From assembly GCA_020831865.1 (NCBI GenBank), contig JAFIFT010000007.1:45795-109794 (forward strand): DNA of 64,000 bases, in the 5' to 3' direction. Both the position numbers and the translations under genes were made by a program. The stretch is from Legionellaceae bacterium. Its GTDB lineage: Bacteria; Pseudomonadota; Gammaproteobacteria; Legionellales; Legionellaceae. This document shows, in pieces, positions 1-9,610 of this stretch. Position 1 is the first letter of the stretch, and every line of letters starts with the position of its first letter. The notes beneath the pieces were generated by a model. The model did no database searches. It was not told where the DNA came from and saw nothing but the letters and a program-made list of their open reading frames with translations.

Positions 1-258
1 TTGGCACAGATTCCCATCCATCCTTTAGTGCGACATTACCTCGGAACCCCCGCCTGTGATTTTGCCATGAGCGGGGGGGATGATTATGAAATCTGCTTTA
101 CCGTAGCCCCAGGCATGCGTGATGCCTGCCTGGCCTATTGCCAGAAACAAGGTCTGGCGGTCAGTATTATTGGGCAGATGCGAACAGGAGCCGGGTTATA
201 TTTACAGCGGGGAGCAGATGAGGTAGCCATGCCTGCGCGAGGATATCAGCATTTTTAA
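1..258 (+). CDS. thiL: Thiamine-monophosphate kinase, C-terminal part
   Basis: This is the last 85 residues of ThiL, which phosphorylates thiamine monophosphate to thiamine pyrophosphate in the cytosol using ATP. The motif SGGDDYEICFTV (about residues 24-35 of the visible part) is the conserved C-terminal GGxDYEL segment, and the ending GYQHF matches the family's usual GYDHF-like tail. The gene is cut by the window edge, so the TTG at position 1 should not be taken as the start; the full protein should be roughly 320 residues. pgpA follows on the same strand, the usual nusB-thiL-pgpA order, which supports the call. Confidence 0.9.
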   Translation: MAQIPIHPLVRHYLGTPACDFAMSGGDDYEICFTVAPGMRDACLAYCQKQGLAVSIIGQMRTGAGLYLQRGADEVAMPARGYQHF

Positions 259-362
259 AACGATGCTTGCTGGGCGGCTCGAAAAGGCTGGCACAAAACG
301 GCAAATTGTGAGCCTGCACAGTATATGGTATAACTATCGCACCCATGTTTCGTGAGAAGCCT

Positions 363-851
363 ATGTTATCCTATGTACAAATGAGAATACGTGTTTTTCA
401 AAACCCCCATTATTTTATGGCCTTCGGCTTTGGCAGCGGTTTGGCGCGTTTTGCCCCTGGTACCTGGGGTACCCTTGCGGCAATCCCGCTCTATTTGCTG
501 ATGGCCCACCTGACTCCTTTTTCCTATGCCATGCTTTGTCTGCTCGGGTTGCTATATGGTGTTTGGTGCTGTGGCTATGTCGCCGATGCCCTGGGTGTGC
601 ATGATTACAAGGGGATTGTGTGGGATGAAATTGTGGGCTATTGGTTCACTATGGCATTGGTCCCCCCAAGCTTTGCGGCGGTACTTTGGGGCTTTATCCT
701 GTTCCGGTTTTTTGATATTACCAAGCCGCCGCCCATTCGGTGGGTGGATCAACAGGTGCATGGCGGCCTGGGGATTATGCTGGATGATGTCTTGGCTGCG
801 GTTCCGGCAGCGTTGATGTTATGGGGCATGTCTGCCGGGGGGTTGCTGTGA
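363..851 (+). CDS. pgpA: Phosphatidylglycerophosphatase A
   Basis: PgpA dephosphorylates phosphatidylglycerophosphate to phosphatidylglycerol at the inner membrane. The product is about 162 residues, normal for the family. It has the N-terminal FGFGSGLARFAPGTWGTL segment, several hydrophobic helices and the acidic motif GIVWDEIVGYW that carries catalytic acidic residues. I chose the ATG at 363 because GAGAAG lies 5 nt upstream; an in-frame ATG at 345 would add six residues but has no obvious ribosome site. It follows thiL and overlaps the next gene by 4 nt (GTGA), so translation of the two is probably coupled. Confidence 0.92.
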   Translation: MLSYVQMRIRVFQNPHYFMAFGFGSGLARFAPGTWGTLAAIPLYLLMAHLTPFSYAMLCLLGLLYGVWCCGYVADALGVHDYKGIVWDEIVGYWFTMALVPPSFAAVLWGFILFRFFDITKPPPIRWVDQQVHGGLGIMLDDVLAAVPAALMLWGMSAGGLL

Positions 852-1909
852 ATGAAAATCACCGTGAATTAGTGAGTATCTTTCTGACCGTTGCCATTAT
901 TTCGATTGCGCTCTATATCGTACATCGTTTTTTGCCTTCCATGGCCTGGGCGGCGGTTATAGTGATTGCGACCTATCCATTATACAAGCGCTGGCAGCGC
1001 TTGTTTGGCGAATGGCATAATACCGCAGCGCTCTTGTTTACTCTGCTGTTAAGTGGTTTTATTTTATTTCCGTTAAGCTGGTTACTGACGCTTTTGGTCA
1101 AAGAATTTCAGTTGTTAATTAATTACTTGCAGCTTTTGAATCGGCAGGGTGGGCATGTGCCGGATTTTATTCAGTCTTTTCCTCTGTTTGCTGAGGAGTT
1201 GCAGCACTATTGGGAGGATAATATTGGCCAGCCTGGCAAAGTGCGCGAGTTTTTATCTAATTTGCATTTGAGTTTAACACCGGCCAGTTACTATTTAAAA
1301 CAAATTGGGATGAATATTGCCCACCGTGGTTTTCAACTCGGCTTTACTTTTCTCACCTTGTTTTTCTTTTATCGGGATGGCAACAAATTATTTGAGCAGA
1401 TTAATCATGTAGGAGAGTTCTGTTTGGGCCGTCGCTGGTATCGTTATGCGGAACGTTTGCCTTCTGCCCTGCGAGGGACGGTCAATGGTACGATTGTGGT
1501 TGGCTTGGGTGTGGGTCTGCTCATGGGGATTTGCTATGCCCTTGTCGGTTTTATCGCCCCAACCTTAACCGGATTTATCACAGCGCTGGCAGCTATGATC
1601 CCGTTTGTCGTCCCTTTGGTTTTTGCCGTCGTGGCGTTCATTTTATTTGCGTCCGGTAATTTGATTGCGGCGATTATCGTGGTGATATGGGGAACGCTGG
1701 TGATGTTTATTGCCGATCATTTCGTCAAACCAGTATTAATCGGTGGCGCTATTCAGCTGCCATTTCTGGCGGTTTTATTTGGTATTTTGGGTGGAGTGGA
1801 AACATTGGGCTTACTGGGATTATTCATAGGCCCCATTGTCATGGTCCTGTTTATTACCTTGTGGCAGGAATCACAAGTAGGTGAACGAGACGTTTTGGTG
1901 CTAAAATAG
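848..1909 (+). CDS. AI-2E family transporter (PerM/YdiK-like permease)
   Basis: A polytopic inner-membrane protein of about 353 residues belonging to the AI-2E transporter family. Some members export autoinducer-2 or act as Na+/H+ antiporters; the substrate of most is unknown. Visible are paired N-terminal helices, a long soluble central loop (about residues 100-190) and a C-terminal helix bundle with the family pattern of aromatic and glycine-rich helices, including AALAAMIPFVVP and ADHFVKPVLIGG. The GTG at 848 overlaps the pgpA stop and has a G-rich ribosome site just upstream; an in-frame ATG at 821 would overlap pgpA by 31 nt. The substrate cannot be inferred here. Confidence 0.85.
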   Translation: MNENHRELVSIFLTVAIISIALYIVHRFLPSMAWAAVIVIATYPLYKRWQRLFGEWHNTAALLFTLLLSGFILFPLSWLLTLLVKEFQLLINYLQLLNRQGGHVPDFIQSFPLFAEELQHYWEDNIGQPGKVREFLSNLHLSLTPASYYLKQIGMNIAHRGFQLGFTFLTLFFFYRDGNKLFEQINHVGEFCLGRRWYRYAERLPSALRGTVNGTIVVGLGVGLLMGICYALVGFIAPTLTGFITALAAMIPFVVPLVFAVVAFILFASGNLIAAIIVVIWGTLVMFIADHFVKPVLIGGAIQLPFLAVLFGILGGVETLGLLGLFIGPIVMVLFITLWQESQVGERDVLVLK

Positions 1910-2023
1910 TACTAACATGGTGTTTAATGCCAACCCATGAGGGGTCTGATTTTTCTTGCTATGGGCACCTTGTTTTTTAGCCTTGCTACCCCAATGTATG
2001 GGCTTAAGTATGCGGAGGTATCT

Positions 2024-2290
2024 ATGAATAAAAACTGGCCTACTAAAGAAAAAGATTTAATCACGGCACAGCGTATTATGGAGGATTATGCCAGCCGTCA
2101 TAAATTAGAGGCTTTAGGTTTATTTGAGGTGGTGGTGGATGAGATTGAGAAAAAAATGGACTTCCGGCTTTCTCCCTGGGTCGCGGTGCTGGCCGAACAC
2201 TTTCAAAGTCAATACGGTGAAGCTCAAGGGGATTATATTACCCGTCAGGTGATAAGCCGTTGTATGATTAAAAACCAGACCATCCACTAG
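2024..2290 (+). CDS. Small hypothetical protein (88 aa)
   Basis: I do not recognise this protein. It is 88 residues, mainly helical by appearance, rich in charged residues, with no signal peptide from the chosen start and no known motif. The ATG at 2024 has a strong GGAGG ribosome site 7 nt upstream, which decides the start. The frame stays open back to an ATG at 1937, and that extension would add a hydrophobic stretch resembling a signal sequence, so a longer exported form cannot be excluded. It lies downstream of the AI-2E permease in the same direction and may be cotranscribed. Confidence 0.6.
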   Translation: MNKNWPTKEKDLITAQRIMEDYASRHKLEALGLFEVVVDEIEKKMDFRLSPWVAVLAEHFQSQYGEAQGDYITRQVISRCMIKNQTIH

Positions 2291-2505
2291 TCCGTTTTTT
2301 TGTGCTGGCAGTGAAGGGGCTGTTATCGATGGGAGCAGTAAGCGGGGTTTTGGAGCGCGCTCGGCCTGCCCACCAGTCACAGAGCTTACTTGGTAAACCG
2401 CCAAATGTTAAGGGAAGTGCCCCACCCCCCTTCTTTTCAAGGAGGGATCTTTCTATCATATTGTGTTATCCTGTCTGGCTATTTTTTTGATTGAGCGAGA
2501 AACCC

Positions 2506-5500
2506 ATGAACCAATCCATTACTGATATGGAGAAGGTTTTTGCCCCTGCTGTGCTGATCCAAGGACGACAATATCAACAAAATGGCCACATTATGAATTT
2601 ACGTATTAGTGATGGTCTTTTGCATGCCAGAGTGCGAGGCAGTCAGCGACAGATTTATGATGTCTATCTTAATCTTAAAGACTGGCCGTTTTCGCCGGCA
2701 CGCTGCACCTGTTCGGTTGGGCGAAATTGCAAGCATGCGGCCGCCGCCATGATGGAATGCCAATTACAAAAAGATAAGTACCCAGGCTCTGCCAATACGA
2801 GCGGTAAAGGGGAGGGTGTTTTTTCACAATGGTTGCAAACGATCGCGCTTCCACCTGCTATACCCGCTTCAAGAGGGCCACGCCAGGGTGCTCTGCTGTA
2901 TATCTTGCAAACGACAGGGCAATCCCCAACCTGGACCCTGCGCATACGGCTTGCCGTGGCCCGAAAACTAAAAAATGGGCGCTTGGGGAAAATCAAATGG
3001 CTGAGTGATATCAACGAACCGTATACTGATTTTGCTGACTTGACTGATGACGCTATCCTGACCGAGCTGCTGTATCTACAACCGGAGGCAATACCACAGC
3101 AGAGTTTGAAAATAAAACACCACAAATATCTGCAACACATACTAGACAGCGGACGTTTGCTGGATAGCGAACAACGGCCGATACAGCAGGGGAGGGCACG
3201 GGATTTAGTGTTGCGCTGGGAGTTACAACAGGATGGCTCACAGGGTATGCGGATACGGGATGCCAGCGACAGACCGCTGGAGCTTATCATGTTGGACCAA
3301 TTATGGTATCTGGATGCGGATGACAATGAAATGGGTCCGTTGCATAGCCCTTATAGCACAGAAGGACTAGCGCAGCTCTCCCACCTGTCGCCGATCAGCT
3401 TATCTGAACTTGAGCGGGTTAGCGCCCACTTACAACAGGACTATCCCCAGCTTCCCCTGCCACACCAGTTTTCCGAGCGTCAAGCTGTGATGGGGCAGCC
3501 CTCCCTTGGCGTGCATTTTTATGCCCATAATTGGCAGGTCGACCAAGCAGTGGTCAAGGGTATCGTGCCGCCGGAGGAGTGGCTGATAGACTTCAGCGGT
3601 TTTGCCGCGCTCTATTATTGCGTATTATGCGTGCAGTACGATGGGATAACCGTAGCAGCGAAAGCCGATGAGGATAGCCTTTATTATCTTGAGGGCCAAA
3701 CCCTGGTTGAAGTGCAGCGGGACAGGCTTGCAGAAGAACGGTTACTCAGGCAGTGCAAAGCGTTGCTGAGTCCTGATAGCACGGCTCTGACCCGTCTTCC
3801 TTTTCAGGGGGGCTATTGGTTAGCCCAGTACAACAGTCTGCAGGATGGCCAGAACATTATGCAGGCTTTGGTGCCTTCGTTACGCGCGCAAGGATTCAAG
3901 GTATTTTTGCACCACTCTTTATATGATGAGATTATCCATAGTGATGACTTTGAGTGGTATTCCGATAGCCGTGCCGAGGGAGAGCAGTTTTTTTCCTGGC
4001 AATTGGGTATTATTATTAATGGCAAAGCAATCAATATTGTGCCGCTGGTTGCCGAGCTGATCGCGAGCCATGATGCCAAAGCCTTGGACGCGCAGGACGA
4101 TCAGCACTTAGTACTCCTGAAGTTACCTCAAGGAAAATGGTTGGAAATACCCATAGGGCGGATCAAACCCCTGATACGGTTGATTCTGCAATACGGGGTG
4201 AAAAAAACACTGAAAGAAGAAAACATACAGTTAAGCCGCTATCAAATTTTGCTGATGCAGGAGACGGAGCTGGCAACGCTTGCCACCAATGCGCGTTGGC
4301 AGGGACAGGAAAGTCTGCGCCTACAATTACAGCGTTTACAAAATAAGAGTATACCAGATGTTGAGCCGCCGGCTGGTTTGCAGACAACGCTGCGCGATTA
4401 TCAATTACAGGGATTACATTGGTTACAATTTTTACGGCAGACGCAGTTCTCCGGAATATTGGCCGACGATATGGGGCTTGGAAAAACAGTGCAAACGCTG
4501 GCCCATCTGCTCCTGGAGAAAGAACAGGGGCGTTTGCATCAGCCAAGCTTGATTATTGCGCCCACCAGTTTGGTCGGAAATTGGTTTAACGAGGCGCAAC
4601 GTTTTACTCCCGGTCTAAATGTGCTCATTTTTCACGGCCAGGATCGGCATCAGGATGATTTTAGGCAATATGATATTATCATCTCAACCTATGGCCTTAT
4701 CCAGCGCGATAAAGCGCGTTTTTGCGAATGCCACTTTTACTATTTGATTCTGGATGAAGCTCAGTTTATCAAGAACAATAAAACAAAAACAACGCAGGTG
4801 ATTCAGCAATTGAAGGCCCGCCATCGCTTATGCCTTTCCGGAACCCCGCTGGAAAATCATTTGGGTGAATTGTGGTCGTTGTTTCACTTTTTAATGCCAG
4901 GTTTGTTGGGTGATGAGCGGCAATTTAGGAAGTATTTTCGCAATCCGATTGAAAAAGAAGGCAATAAGGAGCGCCAGCGGCTTTTAAGCGGTCGGGTGCA
5001 AACCTTTATTTTGCGCAGAAATAAAAAAGAAGTGACCAAAGAACTGCCTCCCAAGACCGAAATGACCCGGATGGTTGAACTGAAAGGTAATCAGCGTGAT
5101 CTCTATGAGGGTATCCGCATGATGATGGAAAAGAAGGTACGGGAGGCGATTGCCAGACAGGGACTGGGTAAAAGCCATATTGTGTTGTTGGATGCCTTAT
5201 TGAAATTACGTCAGGTCTGTTGTGATCCCCGTTTGCTTTCTATCCCCGCCGCTCAAATGGCGCATGGGCAATCAGCAAAACTGGAGTTATTACTGGAGTT
5301 ATTGGACGGTTTACTGGATGAGGGACGTAAGGTATTGGTCTTTAGTCAATTCACCTCCATGTTGATGCTGATTGAACAGGCCATAATACAACGCGGTTAC
5401 GGTTATCTTAAATTAACGGGACAAACGCGACACCGACAGCAATTAGTTGATCGCTTTCAGGCAGGAGAAGCCCCGATTTTTTTGATTAGTTTAAAGGCGG

Positions 5501-5784
5501 GTGGAACTGGATTAAATCTGACTCAGGCTGATACGGTAATCCACTATGATCCCTGGTGGAATCCGGCTGTGGAAGATCAGGCAACCGATCGTACCCATCG
5601 TATCGGTCAGGATAACCCAGTGTTTGTCTATCGTTTGATTGCCAGAGGAACGGTAGAGGAAGTGATTCTGCAGATGCAGGATAGAAAACGTCAACTGATT
5701 GATGGTGTCTTTGCCCCACAAGAGCAAGGTGGGTTCAAATTATCAGCACACGATATCGAGCAGTTTTTTGTATCATTGGATTAG
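2506..5784 (+). CDS. SWIM zinc-finger SNF2/RapA-family DEAD-like helicase
   Basis: A large ATPase of about 1092 residues. The N-terminus carries a SWIM zinc-binding motif, CTCSVGRNCKH (about residues 67-77). A poorly conserved middle follows, then a SNF2 ATPase: Walker A DDMGLGKT near residue 653, DEAQ box near 749, SGTPLEN, and a helicase C-terminal domain with the QATDRTHRIGQ motif. Proteins of this build remodel DNA-protein or RNA polymerase complexes using ATP; the bacterial targets are mostly unknown. The ATG at 2506 is preferred because GAGCGAGA precedes it; a TTG at 2491 is also in frame. The gene stands alone and converges with ychF. Confidence 0.9.
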   Translation: MNQSITDMEKVFAPAVLIQGRQYQQNGHIMNLRISDGLLHARVRGSQRQIYDVYLNLKDWPFSPARCTCSVGRNCKHAAAAMMECQLQKDKYPGSANTSGKGEGVFSQWLQTIALPPAIPASRGPRQGALLYILQTTGQSPTWTLRIRLAVARKLKNGRLGKIKWLSDINEPYTDFADLTDDAILTELLYLQPEAIPQQSLKIKHHKYLQHILDSGRLLDSEQRPIQQGRARDLVLRWELQQDGSQGMRIRDASDRPLELIMLDQLWYLDADDNEMGPLHSPYSTEGLAQLSHLSPISLSELERVSAHLQQDYPQLPLPHQFSERQAVMGQPSLGVHFYAHNWQVDQAVVKGIVPPEEWLIDFSGFAALYYCVLCVQYDGITVAAKADEDSLYYLEGQTLVEVQRDRLAEERLLRQCKALLSPDSTALTRLPFQGGYWLAQYNSLQDGQNIMQALVPSLRAQGFKVFLHHSLYDEIIHSDDFEWYSDSRAEGEQFFSWQLGIIINGKAINIVPLVAELIASHDAKALDAQDDQHLVLLKLPQGKWLEIPIGRIKPLIRLILQYGVKKTLKEENIQLSRYQILLMQETELATLATNARWQGQESLRLQLQRLQNKSIPDVEPPAGLQTTLRDYQLQGLHWLQFLRQTQFSGILADDMGLGKTVQTLAHLLLEKEQGRLHQPSLIIAPTSLVGNWFNEAQRFTPGLNVLIFHGQDRHQDDFRQYDIIISTYGLIQRDKARFCECHFYYLILDEAQFIKNNKTKTTQVIQQLKARHRLCLSGTPLENHLGELWSLFHFLMPGLLGDERQFRKYFRNPIEKEGNKERQRLLSGRVQTFILRRNKKEVTKELPPKTEMTRMVELKGNQRDLYEGIRMMMEKKVREAIARQGLGKSHIVLLDALLKLRQVCCDPRLLSIPAAQMAHGQSAKLELLLELLDGLLDEGRKVLVFSQFTSMLMLIEQAIIQRGYGYLKLTGQTRHRQQLVDRFQAGEAPIFLISLKAGGTGLNLTQADTVIHYDPWWNPAVEDQATDRTHRIGQDNPVFVYRLIARGTVEEVILQMQDRKRQLIDGVFAPQEQGGFKLSAHDIEQFFVSLD

Positions 5785-6163
5785 GGGCTGTCAATGTCGT
5801 GGAAAGTCATGCCAATGCTCAGGGTTGATCATATAAAGGCCAGGAAGCTGCACATCGACAAGCCTGCCAAGGCATCGCTGATGCGATACTGCTGCAAACA
5901 GTGACCTCCAAGACGACATATCCTGATGGCCTTGGTGAGTTCACATTACCGCATCCAACGTTTTGGAGTGGACCCGTAAGTGCGGCGCAGACTAAAACAG
6001 CGGAGCCACAAACCTGGAGTGGATGTACTATCCAATACGTTATTTTGATGAGATACCGCATGCTACCTATGAACCATTGCTCCTGTGACGTAAGTATTGC
6101 TATTAGGAGCAATGGGACTAAAGCAAGCACAATCTGACATGTCTCTGCCGGAAAAGGGCTCGC
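5785..6163. other. Convergent intergenic region with an 11-bp inverted repeat
   Basis: This 379 nt gap lies between two converging genes. I recognise no gene in it; open frames on both strands lack ribosome sites and family motifs. Its one clear structure is a perfect inverted repeat: 6074-6084 (CCATTGCTCCT) pairs with 6105-6115 across a 20 nt loop. No T-run follows on either strand, so it is not a textbook terminator. Two copies of GGAGTGGA also occur, in the stretch 5960-6030. Confidence 0.5.
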
Positions 6164-7255
6164 TTACACATTAAAACGAAAGTGCATGACATCCCCATCG
6201 CGCACAATATAGTCTTTGCCTTCCACACGTAAACGACCGGCATCTTTGGCGCCTTGTTCGCCCTGATATTGTACAAAATCATCATACGCCGTCACTTCTG
6301 CGCGGATAAATCCTTTGGCAAAGTCGGTATGAATGACGCCGGCTGCCTGGGGAGCGGTAGCCCCTTTGGGGATAGTCCAGGCGCGCACTTCTTTAATACC
6401 GGCTGTGAAATAGGTTTGCAGGCCCAGCAGTTCATAACCGGAGCGAATGACGCGATTTAATCCCGGTTCAGATAAGCCCATCTCCTGCATAAACTCCAGC
6501 CGCTCCGTCTCTTCCAATTCAATCAGCTCAGCCTCGGTAGCAGCACAGATAGCCACAATCGATGCATTTTCTGCAGCAGCAAGGGCGGTGACCTGATCCA
6601 GTAAGGGATTATTTTCGAAGCCGTCTTCATTGACATTGGCAATATACAAGACTGGCTTTGCGGTCAATAAGAAAAAGCGCTTGACGACCAGCATCTCTTC
6701 AGCGGTCATTTCCAGGGTTCGAACCGGATTTCCCGCACCGAGCCATGCGATAATCTTTTCTAAAATTTGTTTTTCCAGCACGGCGTCCTTGTTGCCGGAC
6801 TTGGCGCTTTTCCCCGTGCGCAGCAACGCCTTTTCAGCAGACTCCAGATCAGCCAGTGCCAGCTCGGTATTAATGACCTCAATGTCATGTAAGGGATGCA
6901 CTTTGCCTTCTACATGCACCACATCATCGTTTTCAAAACAGCGTACGACATGACCAATGGCATCCGTTTCGCGGATATTAGCCAGAAACTGGTTGCCCAG
7001 CCCCTCGCCTTTGGCGGCTCCTTTCACCAGGCCTGCAATATCGACAAACTGCATTGTGGCCGGCACAACCTGCTGAGGTTTAACGATGTCATGTAAAACC
7101 ATCAAGCGAGGATCGGGAACGGTCACAATGCCAACATTGGGTTCTATGGTACAAAAAGGGTAGTTGGCCGCTTCAATACCCGCTCGGGTTAACGCATTAA
7201 AAAGTGTGGATTTCCCTACATTGGGTAAGCCGACAATACCGCATTTAAAGCCCAT
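6164..7255 (-). CDS. ychF: Redox-regulated ATPase YchF (Obg family)
   Basis: YchF/OLA1 is a ribosome-associated P-loop ATPase of the Obg family, implicated in stress responses and translation. The 363-residue length is exactly typical. The N-terminus starts [17 protein letters not shown] with the Walker A loop, followed by the YPFCTIEPN switch region and [20 protein letters not shown]; the C-terminal TGS domain ends in [18 protein letters not shown]. The usual GTP-specifying NKxD is replaced by NVNED, as expected for an ATP-preferring member. It is the last gene of rplY-pth-ychF on the minus strand, 22 nt after pth. Confidence 0.97.
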   Translation of the reverse strand: MGFKCGIVGLPNVGKSTLFNALTRAGIEAANYPFCTIEPNVGIVTVPDPRLMVLHDIVKPQQVVPATMQFVDIAGLVKGAAKGEGLGNQFLANIRETDAIGHVVRCFENDDVVHVEGKVHPLHDIEVINTELALADLESAEKALLRTGKSAKSGNKDAVLEKQILEKIIAWLGAGNPVRTLEMTAEEMLVVKRFFLLTAKPVLYIANVNEDGFENNPLLDQVTALAAAENASIVAICAATEAELIELEETERLEFMQEMGLSEPGLNRVIRSGYELLGLQTYFTAGIKEVRAWTIPKGATAPQAAGVIHTDFAKGFIRAEVTAYDDFVQYQGEQGAKDAGRLRVEGKDYIVRDGDVMHFRFNV

Positions 7256-7277
7256 ATATCCCCCTGGATGGTTGTCG

Positions 7278-7847
7278 TTAACGATTCAGTTCATTCATGG
7301 CAATCGCCAGATTACCTGCTAATATTGGCTCCATGACCGCCAAACCTCGGTCAATCGCATCATAAATCAGTTGCCTGTCCTGTTGGCCTGGTTTGCCCAG
7401 TACATAGGAGGATACCATATCCTTATGCCCGGGATGGCCGATACCAATGCGCAGTCGGTGGTACTCATTGCTGCCTAACTGCTGGATAATGTCGCGCAAG
7501 CCATTATGGCCACCGTGTCCACCGCCAGTTTTGAGCTTGAGCCGTCCGGGTTCCATATCCAGTTCGTCATGGACGACCAGGATATTACTTGGGGGAACCT
7601 TGTAAAATTGGCACACGGATTTTATTGTCCGCCCACTTTGATTCATAAAGCCCAGAGGCAAAAAGGCCCTGACCTGATGGCCGCGCCACTCGCAAAGCGC
7701 CATCTCGGCATGGTTTTTTTTATCTACCTGGAAGGTGGCGCCACAGCGTTGAGCAAAAGCCTGTACAAACCAGGCTCCAGCATTGTGGCGTGTGTAGCGA
7801 TAGGCTGCGCCTGAATTTTGCAGACCAAAGATCAGTTGGATGCTCAT
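7278..7847 (-). CDS. pth: Peptidyl-tRNA hydrolase
   Basis: Pth releases peptides from peptidyl-tRNA that has dropped off the ribosome. It is 189 residues, the normal size, and has the catalytic TRHNAG histidine, the HDELDMEPG motif with its key aspartate, and [13 protein letters not shown]. The first motif reads GLQNSGAAY where most family members have GLGNPGxxY, so two usually conserved positions differ while the catalytic residues are kept. It sits between rplY and ychF, a very common arrangement. Confidence 0.96.
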   Translation of the reverse strand: MSIQLIFGLQNSGAAYRYTRHNAGAWFVQAFAQRCGATFQVDKKNHAEMALCEWRGHQVRAFLPLGFMNQSGRTIKSVCQFYKVPPSNILVVHDELDMEPGRLKLKTGGGHGGHNGLRDIIQQLGSNEYHRLRIGIGHPGHKDMVSSYVLGKPGQQDRQLIYDAIDRGLAVMEPILAGNLAIAMNELNR

Positions 7848-7956
7848 AGATTGGAATCATTGATAAATAAAAACGATAACAGGAAACAGACCCCCTTTGC
7901 TAACCTGAGCACAGCGGGCCTGTTGGCAACACAGATGAATCAAAGCGTGAATGGGA

Positions 7957-8583
7957 TTAACCTGCGTCGGATGCCTCCGCTCCGTCATCCGTTGCGGCTG
8001 CTTCACGTTGGGGTGCATGCACCGCTACCACAGGATGGTCGTGATCTTTATCCTGAATTTCAGTCGCCAGAGTAACGCCCTTGGGCAGCTGAATTTCTGA
8101 CAAATGGATGGTAGCGTCCTTTTCCAGGTTTAATAAATCAACTTCGATAAATTCTGGCAGATTACGAGCTTGACAGCGGATTTCTATCTGGTTCATCACC
8201 CGGTTGATAATGCCACCGGCCTTGACCCCTTTACAGCTTTCTTCATTGACGAAATGCAGTGGTACGGTTTTAACCAGCATGTCTTTGGCTGAAACGCGTT
8301 GTAAATCCATATGCATGATAATGGGTTTGTAAGGATGGCGTTGCAAATCTTTCAGGATGACCTGCTCTTTCGTGCTGCCCAGTTTAATATCAAACACTGA
8401 AGAATAGATGGCTTCGTTTTCCAGCGCTTTGACCACCTTATTGTGCGGAAACATAATGTTTACCGATTCTTTGTCACCGCCATAAATGATAGCGGGAACC
8501 TGATTTTCAAGACGACGCAGGCGGCGGCTCGCACCTTTCCCTGTATCGGTTCTTTCTGTTGCTTCTAATACCATATTTGACAT
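7957..8583 (-). CDS. rplY: 50S ribosomal protein L25, long (CTC) form
   Basis: L25/CTC binds 5S rRNA in the large ribosomal subunit. The product is 208 residues: an L25 domain at the N-terminus (about 1-95, with IIYGGDKESVNI) followed by the beta-rich TL5 C-terminal domain and a short acidic tail. This is the long form, as opposed to the roughly 95-residue E. coli protein. The ATG at 8583 follows a GGAG ribosome site on the minus strand; the frame stays open further upstream but that extension resembles nothing. It heads the rplY-pth-ychF operon. Confidence 0.95.
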   Translation of the reverse strand: MSNMVLEATERTDTGKGASRRLRRLENQVPAIIYGGDKESVNIMFPHNKVVKALENEAIYSSVFDIKLGSTKEQVILKDLQRHPYKPIIMHMDLQRVSAKDMLVKTVPLHFVNEESCKGVKAGGIINRVMNQIEIRCQARNLPEFIEVDLLNLEKDATIHLSEIQLPKGVTLATEIQDKDHDHPVVAVHAPQREAAATDDGAEASDAG

Positions 8584-8748
8584 AAAATTCTCCACAGAAT
8601 AAATAGTAAGGCTGCTTCGCGACCAAAACAGCCTGCAATTCAGAATCATAGAACGTGTTTCCGTCTGCGATAAAAAAGTTTTTAGCGACAGTGGGCATTG
8701 GTCTATTTCCCTTACGGGCGATGCAGTATACAATAATTTAAATTCAAC

Positions 8749-8777
8749 TTGAAGTCATTCGCGTAATTTCATACAAT
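8749..8777 (+). promoter_or_regulatory. Sigma-70-type promoter for rplU-rpmA
   Basis: TTGAAG (8749-8754) and TACAAT (8772-8777) are separated by 17 nt. This is a good match to the housekeeping promoter and sits about 50 nt before the rplU start. Transcription would begin near 8784. No experiment supports it here. Confidence 0.6.
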
Positions 8778-8830
8778 AGGCGCCTTTGTTGAACGTGAAT
8801 GGCCATAGCGGCGCATTGGAGAACTTGAGT

Positions 8831-9142
8831 ATGTATGCGGTAATTAAAACTGGCGGTAAGCAATACCGGGTGAAAGCAGGGGATGTCCTCAAACTGGAAA
8901 CATTGTCAGCAGATGTTGGCAGCGAAATTCACTTTGATGAAGTGTTGATGATTACAGATGGTGACAAGACCAGCTGTGGTACGCCTTTATTGGATAAAGC
9001 ATCGGTACAGGCGAAGGTTCTGGGCCATGGCCGGCATACGAAAGTTAAAATCATCAAGTTTCGTCGTCGTAAGCATCATATGAAACAGGCAGGGCATCGC
9101 CAAAATTATACCCAGGTCGAAATTACTAATATTAAGAGTTAA
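8831..9142 (+). CDS. rplU: 50S ribosomal protein L21
   Basis: L21 is a large-subunit ribosomal protein that contacts 23S rRNA. The 103-residue product starts [14 protein letters not shown] and contains the C-terminal [16 protein letters not shown] signature of the family. The ATG at 8831 has a GGAG site upstream (position 8818 region); an in-frame ATG at 8786 would add 15 residues not seen in L21. rpmA follows after 14 nt, the near-universal rplU-rpmA order. Confidence 0.97.
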   Translation: MYAVIKTGGKQYRVKAGDVLKLETLSADVGSEIHFDEVLMITDGDKTSCGTPLLDKASVQAKVLGHGRHTKVKIIKFRRRKHHMKQAGHRQNYTQVEITNIKS

Positions 9143-9156
9143 GTGAGGATTTAATA

Positions 9157-9420
9157 ATGGCTCATAAGAAAGCAGGTGGAAGTACCCGTAACGGTCGCGA
9201 TTCGAATCCCAAGTACCTTGGTGTCAAGCGCTATGGCGATCAGTATGTGAATGCGGGTGAGATTATTGTGCGACAACGCGGTACGCGTTTTCATGCTGGA
9301 AATGGTACAGGTTGCGGCCGGGATCACACGATTTTTGCTCTGGTTTCCGGTGTCGTTCGCTTTGTCGAACGGGGTGCGAAAAAGCGAAAATTTGTCGATG
9401 TTATCGAAGTTGCTGAGTAG
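9157..9420 (+). CDS. rpmA: 50S ribosomal protein L27
   Basis: L27 sits near the peptidyl-transferase centre, with its N-terminal tail reaching toward the P-site tRNA. The 87-residue sequence begins [20 protein letters not shown], with the usual glycine-rich and basic N-terminus, and continues with [14 protein letters not shown]. No N-terminal propeptide of the Firmicute type is present. A GAGG ribosome site precedes the ATG. A 329 nt gap follows before obgE, longer than usual in this cluster. Confidence 0.97.
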   Translation: MAHKKAGGSTRNGRDSNPKYLGVKRYGDQYVNAGEIIVRQRGTRFHAGNGTGCGRDHTIFALVSGVVRFVERGAKKRKFVDVIEVAE

Positions 9421-9610
9421 ATTGTAAATTCAGATTACGTAATGCGGCGTTGTTATTCAGGAGCGGACCGGCTTTCAGTCAACACCGTTGTTGAGTAAGG
9501 GCGTCGCTGTCATTTCATGATGAATGTTTCGTACTCCCCGGTCAAGGATATTTCTTTGTCTTCCAGACCTCACTGGATCGATCGAGCTACAGACATGAGA
9601 CGCCCCCAGG

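Noticed and set aside
2302..2490. Plus-strand open frame of 62 codons before the SNF2 gene
   Set aside because: No ribosome site and no recognisable sequence; the region contains only an imperfect C-rich/G-rich hairpin.
2664..3326. Minus-strand open frame of 220 codons inside the SNF2 helicase gene
   Set aside because: It lies antisense to a well-supported gene, has Ser/Arg/Cys-rich composition typical of a shadow frame, and no ribosome site.
5819..6130. Minus-strand open frame of 103 codons with a hydrophobic start
   Set aside because: The beginning looks like a signal peptide, but there is no ribosome site, the rest is Cys/Pro-rich and resembles nothing, and it covers an inverted repeat.
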